64,000 nucleotides of DNA from Alphaproteobacteria bacterium. Its GTDB lineage: Bacteria > Pseudomonadota > Alphaproteobacteria > JAAEOK01. The position numbers and the translations under genes were made by a program. The notes beneath the pieces are model-generated. The model was not told the origin of the DNA and did not search any database. It saw only the letters and a list, made by a program, of their open reading frames with translations. The stretch lies in assembly GCA_024244705.1 (NCBI GenBank), contig JAAEOK010000077.1, forward strand, positions 1-64,000. The letters are read 5' to 3'. Position 1 is the stretch's first letter. Each line of letters opens with the position of its first letter. Of this stretch, positions 17,026 to 26,368 are shown piece by piece.

Positions 17026-17712
17026 ATGATGGTGAATTGCATGACATGGCGGATCGTCCTGCGGCACGGAGGCCCGGACGCGGCGGCGGACATTCCGGCC
17101 GCGGTCTTGACGATCGGGCCCCGGTTCCGCCAGGAGGGGATGCCGGAGGAGGTCAGCATTCTGCTGCCGACCAACGCGGGTCCGAAGCGACTTATCGACG
17201 CCGTCGCCGAGGGCTCGGCGCCGGTCGACGGCGCGATCCTCGGCCTGTTTCTCGCCAGCCCGTTCCTGAATGTCGAATCGGAGGGGCGGCGCTTGGCCCA
17301 GGCGGGGGTCCGATGGGTGACGAATTTGCCCAGCGTCGCCCAGCAGGACGAGGAATTCGCCCGCCAGCTGTCCGATGTCGACCTCGACCACCGCCGTGAG
17401 CTGCAGTCGTTGGCGGCCGTTCGCGACCAGGGGTTCCGGATCGCCCCCGTCGTCGCCGACGGTGCGGACGCGGTGGCGGCAGTCGACATCGCTCCCGACG
17501 CCTTGATCGTGCTGCCGCGGGTTGCCGATTTCGCCGCCGGTTTCCCGTCCCTGCGGCAGCGCGGCGCCGCCATCCAGGCGGTCGCCAATGCCGTGGCGGC
17601 TGCGGGCTGGCCGGGGCCCGTCTTCGGTCTCGGCAACACGGGGGAGGCCGAACACGAACGGCTGTGGCCGGAGCGCCTCGACGGCATGATCTGCCGCCCG
17701 GTGCCGGTGTGA
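17026..17712 (+). CDS. Divergent, shortened PEP_hydrolase-like TIM-barrel protein
   Basis: The 228-residue product (MMVNCMTWRIVLRHGG) is not obviously a known enzyme. Its middle resembles the other barrels here: GLFLASPFLNVESEGRRLAQ, GVRWVTNLPSVAQQDEEFA, DLDHRRELQSLAAVRDQGFR and DALIVLPRV line up with the corresponding parts of the regulator at 17728. It lacks the N-terminal glycine-rich strand and the HGGP and SSxER motifs, so it is probably not catalytic and may bind ligand only. The start could also be 17041; no strong ribosome-binding site decides it. It converges on the regulator gene with only 15 bp between stops. Confidence 0.6.
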   Translation: MMVNCMTWRIVLRHGGPDAAADIPAAVLTIGPRFRQEGMPEEVSILLPTNAGPKRLIDAVAEGSAPVDGAILGLFLASPFLNVESEGRRLAQAGVRWVTNLPSVAQQDEEFARQLSDVDLDHRRELQSLAAVRDQGFRIAPVVADGADAVAAVDIAPDALIVLPRVADFAAGFPSLRQRGAAIQAVANAVAAAGWPGPVFGLGNTGEAEHERLWPERLDGMICRPVPV

Positions 17713-17727
17713 CGGGGTGGGTCCTGT

Positions 17728-19518
17728 TCAGCCGTCGAGACCATACTTCTTGATCTTGTTGTAGAGGGTCTTGCGAGAAATGCCGAGGGCGGCCGCTGTC
17801 TCCGTCCGGTTGAAGCCGTGTCGCCAGAGGGCATCGACGATGCTGTCCTTCTCGGTGCGGATGACGGGCGCGGCGTCGGCGTCCTGTTCCAGGACCGGGA
17901 GCAGCTCGGACGGTTGAACCGGCTCGTCCCACGACCGGTCGGCAAGCGCGCCGAGGAGGGCGCGCAATTCCGCCTCGTTGCCCGGCCAATGATGAGCGTG
18001 GAGTTGTTTGGCCGCCGCCGCCGAGAAACGCGACCAGTCGACGGCAACGCTCAGGCTGTCTGCGGTCATCGCCTCGATCACGGTCATCAGGTCGTCGATG
18101 CGCTCGCGGAGCGGCGGCAGGCGCAGGGTCCAGCCGGTCATATGGGCGATCAGCTCGGGCTCCAGTCCGGCGCCGGCAAGGGCTTCCTCTTCGTGGCCCT
18201 CGGCAACCGGAAAGTCGCAGACCAGGGCCAGCCGCGGCACGACCGGCAGCGGGCGCCGCGTGCCGACCGCGCGGAAGGCGCCGTCGCGGAGCGCCCGGGC
18301 GAGCCGCCGCTGGGTCGCCGGCGGCAGGCGCTCGGGCGCACGAATGACAAGCAAGCCGATCTCGCTGTCGGCGAGCGCCGGCCGGCGCCGGGTGATCGTG
18401 TCGCGGTGGCCGAATAGGATATTGCGCGCCCGGACGGGTCGGTCCTCGCCGGCGACATCGACAGTGACGATCGCCGACGCGCGGGCCTGACCCTTCGGGG
18501 CGCTCAAAGCCTTCAGCGCCGGCATCGCGCCGATGCCCCGTTCGGCGAGCAGCAGGACCGGCTCGGATGCCGACGCCAGCGCCCGCAAACGGCGCAAAAA
18601 GGCGAGATGAGGCCGCGAGGTGCCGACTAAGCCGAACTGCCGCGCCCAGGCGACGAGGCCGGAATCGTCCGAATCAAGTTCGGCGCCATGCTTGCTGGCG
18701 TGGCGAAAGCGGTCAATCTGATCGGCGACCGACACCTCGAGCGGGATGCGCTCGATCGTCGAGCCGCCGACATAGCCGTCGATCGGCGCGAGGTTAACGA
18801 TTCGCCCCAGGTCCTCCGCGGTGACGATTGGCCCGCCTTCGAGCAAGAAGCGCGTCGCCGGGTTGATACGTTTTATCAGGCGGCCGACCTCGCGGGCCAC
18901 GGTAGCGACCTCCTCGATCGTCGCCCGGCCGCGGTGGCCGAAAACGCCGCCGACGTTCCAACCCAGGTTCAAGCAGATGAGGTCGATCGCCGCATCGGCC
19001 GCCAGCCGTGCCTGGGTCCGCGTCGCGCAGTAGAACATAGAGGTCAGGCCGACATCCTGGGCCGCTCGCAGGAGCTCGACCTCGCGCTCGATCCCACGCC
19101 CGGCACGCGCCAGGAGTTGTTGCATCGGGCGCGAATAGTGCATGCAGCTGGGGAAATTGACCGCCCCGGCGAAGCCGGCGTCGCGGATCGCCTCGGCCTT
19201 GCCCACCGGGTCGAAATCTGGTTCCCAGACGTTCACGCCGAGCAGGACCGGAATCCGGCACTGAACGAGCAGCTCCTCGCGGGCGAAGCGGTCGGTCAGG
19301 TTGTCAGCATCGAAGATCGGTAGCATGCAGGCGATCGAGGGCGCCCCCATGTTGCGCAGCCGGCCGGCGTTGATCGCCAGCAGGATATCGGCCCCGCCGT
19401 GTTCGGCGGCGAGCGCCGTATTGCCCGACCCGATCGCCGCACCGATCAGGAACTTGCGGGGAAACGGCAGCCCGCGGCCATCATCGTCGCCACGGAAGCC
19501 TTTTCCCGACGTAGCCAC
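17728..19518 (-). CDS. Transcriptional regulator: PEP_hydrolase-like sensor, degenerate AAA+, Fis-type HTH
   Basis: The 596-residue protein starts with GTG at 19518, AAAGG about 10 bases upstream. Residues 22-270 form a PEP_hydrolase-type barrel (IGAAIGSGNTALAAEHGGAD, GVNVWEPDFDP, GAVNFPSCMHY, LNLGWNVGGVFG, LEGGP, GGSTIERIP). Residues 294-520 align with NtrC-type AAA+ domains (ILFGH at 367, RLPPLRERIDD at 466, WPGNEAELRAL at 511). The P-loop equivalent, AERGIGAMP near 325, has no lysine; the GAFTGA loop is missing after ILFGH; and the Walker B acidic pair is replaced by LLVIRAPER. The C-terminus (557-594) is a Fis-type HTH (FNRTETAAALGISRKTLYNKI). It probably senses a ligand and controls the transporter operon without sigma-54. 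Confidence 0.88.
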   Translation of the reverse strand: MATSGKGFRGDDDGRGLPFPRKFLIGAAIGSGNTALAAEHGGADILLAINAGRLRNMGAPSIACMLPIFDADNLTDRFAREELLVQCRIPVLLGVNVWEPDFDPVGKAEAIRDAGFAGAVNFPSCMHYSRPMQQLLARAGRGIEREVELLRAAQDVGLTSMFYCATRTQARLAADAAIDLICLNLGWNVGGVFGHRGRATIEEVATVAREVGRLIKRINPATRFLLEGGPIVTAEDLGRIVNLAPIDGYVGGSTIERIPLEVSVADQIDRFRHASKHGAELDSDDSGLVAWARQFGLVGTSRPHLAFLRRLRALASASEPVLLLAERGIGAMPALKALSAPKGQARASAIVTVDVAGEDRPVRARNILFGHRDTITRRRPALADSEIGLLVIRAPERLPPATQRRLARALRDGAFRAVGTRRPLPVVPRLALVCDFPVAEGHEEEALAGAGLEPELIAHMTGWTLRLPPLRERIDDLMTVIEAMTADSLSVAVDWSRFSAAAAKQLHAHHWPGNEAELRALLGALADRSWDEPVQPSELLPVLEQDADAAPVIRTEKDSIVDALWRHGFNRTETAAALGISRKTLYNKIKKYGLDG

Positions 19519-19533
19519 AACCAGAGCCTTTCA

Positions 19534-19552
19534 TTATCCGAAACAGTGATAA
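19534..19552. promoter_or_regulatory. Inverted repeat upstream of the regulator gene
   Basis: TTATC at 19534-19538 and GATAA at 19548-19552 form a dyad with a 9-base spacer, 16 bases above the GTG start at 19518. Its position suits autoregulation. The arms are short, so chance occurrence is possible. Confidence 0.35.
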
Positions 19553-19629
19553 CACTAGTTGGCCACGCTCGAACTGGCCAGACTAGGCAGTCCGCCCAGA
19601 TCGCCGCGGGCTGCCTCCTAGCCGCCTAG

Positions 19630-19777
19630 CAGGCTGCTGAAAAACTATTTCCGGCATGGATTTGAGCAAGAATGATTCCTAAATGACCCGGGGGCGATTC
19701 TTTCTTTTCGCTAGTGGCACCGTGTCGATTCTTTTATTGCGAGCCCTGCCCATCTCACCGACTTTTTCAGCACCCTG
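19630..19777. mobile_element. MITE-like element with IS5-type ends
   Basis: This 148-bp element begins CAGGCTGCTGAAAAAC and ends with GACTTTTTCAGCACCCTG, imperfect terminal inverted repeats that match the ends of the complete IS next to it. CTAG flanks it at 19626-19629 and 19778-19781, matching a 4-bp target duplication. The interior has no coding capacity and no visible similarity to the IS interior. It looks like a non-autonomous element mobilised by the same transposase. Its right-hand CTAG is also the left-hand CTAG of the full IS. Confidence 0.75.
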
Positions 19778-19797
19778 CTAGCAGGTTGCTGAAAAAG

Positions 19798-20124
19798 TCA
19801 CGATTTTCGCGCTTTCAGGATAGCTTCGTCGCCGAGGTGGAAATGGAATTCGATTTCGAGGGTTCCATCATCTTCGAGTTCGGCGGATCCGTCACCGCGC
19901 GCCTCGTCCATTTCATCGAAGCCCTCCCAAGTGAAGAAGATGATCCGACGGGAATATTCGCAATCGAGGCCGCCCTTGACGCAACCGAATGCAAAATCTC
20001 CATGGCCATCACTTTCAAAGGTCATGTGAGCGGGCTCCAGGAGATCGAGAAAGGTACGATCCCAGAGATCGGCTTCGGTGATGCGCCATTTGCCGATCAG
20101 TTCGCAGACAATCTCCCTTGTCAT
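19798..20124 (-). CDS. Conserved hypothetical protein, IS passenger
   Basis: The 108-residue acidic protein (MTREIVCELIGKWRITEADL) belongs to a conserved small-protein type with WDRxFLDL, FESDGHGDFAFG, DCEYSRR and the FFTWEGFDEMDEARG motif; I know no function for it. Its ATG overlaps the transposase stop codon as ATGA, so it is probably translated by reinitiation behind the transposase. Its stop codon TGA lies at the inner edge of the element's left terminal repeat. The gene is therefore wholly inside the IS and moves with it. A regulatory or host-benefit role is open. Confidence 0.8.
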   Translation of the reverse strand: MTREIVCELIGKWRITEADLWDRTFLDLLEPAHMTFESDGHGDFAFGCVKGGLDCEYSRRIIFFTWEGFDEMDEARGDGSAELEDDGTLEIEFHFHLGDEAILKARKS

Positions 20125-21218
20125 GGCGGCGCTTGGGCGAGGAGCCTGGGCAAGCGGATCAGGTTGTAGGCGGCAGCGGCGAAGGTGAAGGACGCCTCGA
20201 CACGAGGTTGCCCACGAAAGCGGGTCTTGGCCTGACCGGCGATAGTCTTGACCCAGCCGAAGACCTCCTCGATCCGTTTGCGATGACGCTGCGAGAGATC
20301 GTAGCCGGGCGGCGTTGGAATGGGGTGGCCACCCCAGCCGACCTCGGCTCGCCGCGCCATATGGGGCACCAAGCCCCGCTCCTTCAGCGCCTGCTTGAAG
20401 CGCCAGACATCATAGGCCTTGTCGGCGCCAAGCGTGGCGCCAGCGCGAGGTGCCTGGCCGTCGACCAAGTCCAAGGCGGCCTCGCGTTCGGCTGTACCGC
20501 TCGTGCGGGTCACCAGGATGCCAACCACCAAGCCGTTGCGGTTCTCCATCAAAGCGTGACCCATGAAACAAAGCTTGCTCTCCTTGCCACGGCCTTTGCG
20601 ATAGAGCCGCGCGTCCGGATCAGTGGTGCTGGCATGGGTCTCATTCTTGCGCCTTTGGCCCCGAAAATCTCGATCCGGATTGCGGTCCTGGCCAGGGCCG
20701 CCATCGTCCTTGCCTGACCCATCAGCCTCTTTGGGGCGGAAAGACTTCATCGACGCCCAGGCCTCGATCAAGGTTCCATCCACCGAAAAGTGATCCTGGC
20801 TCAGAAGGCCCTGCACACGCTCATGCGCGATAATCCCGGACAGAAACTTGCGGGAGATTTCCGCTTCCAGAAGCCGGTCTCGGTTCTTGCAAAACACCGT
20901 CGCGTCCCAGACCGCCTCATCAACGCCGAGACCGACGAACCAGCGGTAAAGCAGATTGAAGTCCAACTGCTCCATCAACTGGCGTTCCGAACGGATTGAA
21001 TAAAAGACCTGCAGCAGCAGAGCCCGAAGCAGCTTCTCGGGTGCGATCGACGGGCGGCCCCTGTGCGAATAGACCACCGCAAAATCCGCCGACAAACCCA
21101 CAAGAACGGCGTTCACAACCTCACGGATCAGCCGCAGCGGATGGCCTTCCGGAACACGCTCCTCAAGATCAACATAGCTGAAAAGCGCGCCGCTCCTTCT
21201 GTCCTCACAACGCATCAA
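20121..21218 (-). CDS. IS5-family transposase
   Basis: The 365-residue transposase opens FSYVDLEERVPEGHPLR and has the N-terminal domain with RALLLQVFYSIRSERQLMEQ, a DDE catalytic core beginning DHFSVDGTLIEAWAS, the insert region rich in Asp/Gly/Arg, GADKAYD for the second acidic residue, and RKRIEEVFGWVKTIAG for the third. No frameshift is seen. Members of this group (annotated IS5 or close relatives) insert at short CTAG or TA-containing targets, which fits the flanks here. It overlaps the passenger gene by 4 bp. Confidence 0.9.
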   Translation of the reverse strand: MMRCEDRRSGALFSYVDLEERVPEGHPLRLIREVVNAVLVGLSADFAVVYSHRGRPSIAPEKLLRALLLQVFYSIRSERQLMEQLDFNLLYRWFVGLGVDEAVWDATVFCKNRDRLLEAEISRKFLSGIIAHERVQGLLSQDHFSVDGTLIEAWASMKSFRPKEADGSGKDDGGPGQDRNPDRDFRGQRRKNETHASTTDPDARLYRKGRGKESKLCFMGHALMENRNGLVVGILVTRTSGTAEREAALDLVDGQAPRAGATLGADKAYDVWRFKQALKERGLVPHMARRAEVGWGGHPIPTPPGYDLSQRHRKRIEEVFGWVKTIAGQAKTRFRGQPRVEASFTFAAAAYNLIRLPRLLAQAPP

Positions 21219-21330
21219 CGCCTCCCTGTTCTCCGCAAACAGGGAATCACTCTCCTAGAAACAACGCGAGGACTTTTTCAGCAGCCTGCTAGTCACCTCG
21301 CCTCCTTGATTGATTCTTACCTGGGCTGAG

Positions 21331-22761
21331 CTAGGCTTCGGTGCCAGGATACTCTGCTTCCGCAACCTCGACCATCTGCGCCATTCCTTCAACGATATAG
21401 CCCCATTCCTGGCGAAGCTGTTCGGCGTTCTCGAGTGCCTTCTTCGTCCATTCTTCTGTGTCCAAATAGATGAAATCCTCGGAACTCCCTTGCACGCCGC
21501 GCGCGTCAAGCGCGATGCCTACAATAAAACGTCTGTCCGGCATAGTCGCCTTACCGGCGATGCAACGGGCGTGCAATTGCTCGGACCTCGCTTTGCGATA
21601 CCTGGCATGGTCCTGACCCCGGTCCCCGGGACCCACGAGAAGCACATAAAGCACGTCTTCTTGAGGCGACGGAAAACAGCTGCCGATATAACCATCTCTT
21701 GCTCGTTCCACGCGTTCAAGAATCCATTTCGCGAGCAATCGCCGCGAGAAACGAGTCTCACCGGCCATTACCCGGACCGCCCGTTCGTAGTCGGTGATCG
21801 CTATCTCGTTGCCCTGCCCAAGATCCTCATTCATGTACAAATTTGTCAAATATCCGATAAGGCCGTCCCAGAGGAAGGAAATCTCGTTCTCCTCGCGTGC
21901 GGCAAGGAACTGTGCGTCAGCCTCAACTTGCTGCCAAAGGTTCGGCTCGAGCCGGAATGGGGTTGAACTGGGAATAGGGAACTCGCGATTGTGCCAAAGG
22001 AAGTAGCCCAAGAGGTCCAGCTCTGACTCCGCAAACGCAAATCGCCCTGAATCGAAAAGCGCCTCCTTCTTTCGCAAGTAGTCGAGGAAGTCGGCAGTCG
22101 TCGAAAGCTCAGATAGAACGATAGGCAGAGTAATCTCGTTGAAGACATGAACGAGCCCCTGGGCGGCATTGATCTTTCCAACTGTGAAGCGCTCACTGTC
22201 GTCCTCGGCGATTGCCGAGATAGTCACGTCTCGTCGGCCGGTTTCAGCCATCGCTCGATCCGATGCTCCAAGGGCAATGCAGACACGATGAACCCGCAGG
22301 TTCGTCCCCGGCGGGAGCACTATTGGCAGTGGCCTGGCGCATTTTGCATCGAGAAAAATGCGTTCGGGTGATTTCTGGACCCAATTTTCGGCCCGATGAA
22401 TCTGGTGTGCGGATCTAGCGATTGAGCGACGATACCATCGGCTCCAATCTAGCGCGGCATCACCGCTGTCCGGATAGGCGCAAGACTTATCGGAAAAGAT
22501 AACAATATCATCGCCAAACACCACCAAGAGGTCGCACAGCTCCTTGGCCACCGCACGATACAGATTCGGATAGCTCCAGAACGAAAGAAAGGAACGATCG
22601 CAAAGGTTGGATAAAACCTTTTCGGATGGAGTCAGACCACTGGCTTTCGTAAACCGCATCCTAGCCTCGGCACAGATATCGTCACGCAATTTGCTCAAGA
22701 TGCTTTTCGGCGTTCTTCTTCTGCCCCGCATCCTCCATAAATCGCCCCTTCGTGCCGTCAT
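21331..22761 (-). CDS. Hypothetical protein with PD-(D/E)XK-like motif
   Basis: I cannot name this 476-residue protein. Near residues 50-92 it reads DRSFLSFWSYPNLYRA, then ELCDLLVVFGDDIVIFSDK, a pattern of a strand with aspartate, a turn, and a strand ending SDK that resembles the D..(D/E)xK core of restriction-like nucleases. The rest is mixed alpha/beta with no other motif I recognise; the C-terminus is acidic. Base composition is visibly lower in GC than the neighbours, and it sits between an IS and the 3' end of tRNA-Ser, so it was probably acquired. Several in-frame start codons exist and none has a well-placed ribosome site. Possible defence or DNA-processing role, low confidence. Confidence 0.65.
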   Translation of the reverse strand: MTARRGDLWRMRGRRRTPKSILSKLRDDICAEARMRFTKASGLTPSEKVLSNLCDRSFLSFWSYPNLYRAVAKELCDLLVVFGDDIVIFSDKSCAYPDSGDAALDWSRWYRRSIARSAHQIHRAENWVQKSPERIFLDAKCARPLPIVLPPGTNLRVHRVCIALGASDRAMAETGRRDVTISAIAEDDSERFTVGKINAAQGLVHVFNEITLPIVLSELSTTADFLDYLRKKEALFDSGRFAFAESELDLLGYFLWHNREFPIPSSTPFRLEPNLWQQVEADAQFLAAREENEISFLWDGLIGYLTNLYMNEDLGQGNEIAITDYERAVRVMAGETRFSRRLLAKWILERVERARDGYIGSCFPSPQEDVLYVLLVGPGDRGQDHARYRKARSEQLHARCIAGKATMPDRRFIVGIALDARGVQGSSEDFIYLDTEEWTKKALENAEQLRQEWGYIVEGMAQMVEVAEAEYPGTEA

Positions 22762-22859
22762 GGTTTGCAGATTGTTTGCAAATCATGAGCGGAGTACGAA
22801 GTTCACACTCGGTTCACTTAAAGGTGTCTTACCCCAAGCGCTTGGCACCGAGGGGAAAT

Positions 22860-22949
22860 TGGCGGAGGGGGTGGGATTCGAACCCACGGTACGCCTAAGC
22901 GTACAACGGTTTTCGAGACCGCCCCGTTCGACCACTCCGGCACCCCTCC
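22860..22949 (-). tRNA. tRNA-Ser (anticodon CGA)
   Basis: Read on the minus strand, GGAGGGG opens the acceptor stem and pairs with the 3' end before GCCA, so the CCA is encoded. The anticodon loop is CTCGAAA, giving anticodon CGA for UCG codons. A long variable arm (ACGCTTAGGCGT) and the T-arm GGTTCGAATCC confirm a class II serine tRNA. Its 3' end faces the probably acquired gene at 21331-22761. Confidence 0.97.
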
Positions 22950-23059
22950 GCGGACTGTGATTGGTCTTGGCCGGCGCGCCTTTCCGGAGCCGGCGCGCAC
23001 CCTAATCGAAAGGCCTTGGCACCGCAATCACATCGTTGTCCGATGCTCGTTGTTGCGGG

Positions 23060-23087
23060 TTGACTCGCGTTGCGCGGCCGCTATAGT
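23060..23087 (+). promoter_or_regulatory. Sigma-70 type promoter of rplU-rpmA
   Basis: TTGACT at 23060-23065 and TATAGT at 23082-23087 are separated by 16 bases. They lie about 75 bp before the rplU start and are the best -35/-10 pair in this gap. Confidence 0.7.
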
Positions 23088-23164
23088 GCCGCCGCTCTGC
23101 AAACAGACTGCTTGCACTCTCAGTCTGTTCGCTATTTATATATATCCCCAAAGGTTGATCGGAC

Positions 23165-23698
23165 ATGTTCGCAGTCATCAAGACAGGCGGGAAGCAATAC
23201 AAGGTCGCGCAGGACCAAGTGATCGTTGTGGAGAAACTCCTCGGCGACGCCGGCGCGGTTGTCGAATTCGACGACATCCTCGCGATCGATAATGGTTCCG
23301 CGCGCACCATCGGCACGCCGGGCATCGAAGGTGCCGGCGTTCGCGGTACCGTGGTCGAGCAGATCAAGGACGAGAAGGTCGTCATCTTCAAGAAGAAGCG
23401 CCGCAAGAACTATCGGCGCAAGAATGGCCATCGCCAGCAGCTGACGACAATTCGCATTACCGAGATCGTTCCCGAGGGTTTCAAGAAGGGCGCTGCCAAG
23501 AAGACGGCGGCGGCCAAGTCCGAGGCCGCGCCCAAGGCGGCGGCTACGCAATCAACCTCCCCGGATTCGGCTGGAAAGGAACCGGCTGTTAAGAAAGCTG
23601 CTGCTAAGACGGCAGCGGCTAAGAAGACCGCGGCCAAAAAGGCGGTGGTCGGAAAGCCTGCGGCAAAATCGACATCTGCACCTAAGGGCACAGAATAG
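23165..23698 (+). CDS. rplU: 50S ribosomal protein L21 with long Lys/Ala C-terminal tail
   Basis: Residues 1-103 are a normal L21 ([43 protein letters not shown]), which binds 23S rRNA in the large subunit. The protein runs on to 177 residues with a tail of repeated AAKKTAA-like segments rich in Lys, Ala and Pro, resembling histone H1-type tails. E. coli L21 stops at about 103 residues; extended L21 proteins are known in alphaproteobacteria, but the tail is poorly conserved and of unknown use. It is followed 9 bp later by a small gene of the same composition and then rpmA. Confidence 0.95.
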   Translation: MFAVIKTGGKQYKVAQDQVIVVEKLLGDAGAVVEFDDILAIDNGSARTIGTPGIEGAGVRGTVVEQIKDEKVVIFKKKRRKNYRRKNGHRQQLTTIRITEIVPEGFKKGAAKKTAAAKSEAAPKAAATQSTSPDSAGKEPAVKKAAAKTAAAKKTAAKKAVVGKPAAKSTSAPKGTE

Positions 23699-23707
23699 GA
23701 GGATTTC

Positions 23708-23824
23708 ATGGCAGCGAAAAAGGCGACGAAGAGGACCGCGGCGAAGAAGAAGGTCGCGAAGAAGAAGACCGCGGCCAAGAAGAAGGTCGCGAAGAAAAAG
23801 ACGGCGGCGAAGAAGAAGCGCTAG
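23708..23824 (+). CDS. 38-residue Lys/Ala-repeat basic microprotein
   Basis: AGGAGG lies 7 bases before this ATG. The product MAAKKATKRTAAKKKVAKKK continues with two further copies of a TAAKKKVAKKK-type unit and ends in KKKR; it holds little but Lys, Ala, Thr and Val. It resembles the C-terminal domain of histone H1 and bacterial H1-like proteins and also the tail of L21 just upstream, so it may be a split-off copy of that tail. The strong ribosome site and the tight spacing to both neighbours argue that it is translated. A nucleic-acid-binding role is inference. Confidence 0.75.
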   Translation: MAAKKATKRTAAKKKVAKKKTAAKKKVAKKKTAAKKKR

Positions 23825-23841
23825 CCGAGTAGGAGAAAGAG

Positions 23842-24102
23842 ATGGCTCACAAGAAAGCAGGCGGAAGCTCCCGCAACGGCCGAGATTCGATCGGACGGCG
23901 GTTGGGGGTAAAGAAGTATGGCGGACAGGCCGTCATCGCCGGCAATATCATCATCCGTCAGCGTGGCACCAAATTCCATGCCGGCGAGAATGTGGGCCTG
24001 GGACGGGATCATACTTTGTTTGCTTTGGCCGATGGCGTCGTGAAATTCACGCGCCGGGCAAATGATCGAACATTTGTGTCGGTGGTACCACCGTCGTCAT
24101 AG
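23842..24102 (+). CDS. rpmA: 50S ribosomal protein L27
   Basis: The 86-residue protein begins [16 protein letters not shown], the exact L27 N-terminus that reaches the peptidyl-transferase centre, and continues [25 protein letters not shown] and [21 protein letters not shown] precedes the start. Length is normal. It belongs to the rplU transcription unit and is followed by a strong terminator. Confidence 0.97.
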   Translation: MAHKKAGGSSRNGRDSIGRRLGVKKYGGQAVIAGNIIIRQRGTKFHAGENVGLGRDHTLFALADGVVKFTRRANDRTFVSVVPPSS

Positions 24103-24125
24103 ACGCTCCCGACTTGATGAACATG

Positions 24126-24162
24126 ATCGGGGGAACGGCTTGGCCTTCCCCCGATTTTTTTT
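24126..24162 (+). terminator. Rho-independent terminator after rpmA
   Basis: ATCGGGGGAA pairs with TTCCCCCGAT across a 10-base loop and the second arm runs into eight T residues. It should end most rplU-rpmA transcripts 36 bp ahead of obgE. Confidence 0.9.
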
Positions 24163-24185
24163 GACAGATGGCGCCGGCGGCTTGA

Positions 24186-26356
<2,171 letters not shown>

Positions 26357-26368
26357 AAGGATCGGAAG

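Larger units (their letters stand above)
19782..21288 (-). mobile_element. Complete IS5-type insertion sequence with passenger gene
   Basis: The element is about 1507 bp. The left end reads CAGGTTGCTGAAAAAGTC (from 19782) and the right end, reverse-complemented, CAGGCTGCTGAAAAAGTC (ending 21288): 17 of 18 positions match. CTAG occurs on both sides (19778-19781 and 21289-21292), consistent with a target duplication. It carries an apparently intact transposase and a second gene, both on the minus strand. Both ends and the transposase frame are intact, so it could still be active. Confidence 0.85.

Noticed and set aside
21331-22949. An integrated island using the tRNA-Ser 3' end as attachment site
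   Set aside because: I found no second copy of the tRNA 3' end and no integrase gene nearby, so only a probably acquired single gene is claimed.
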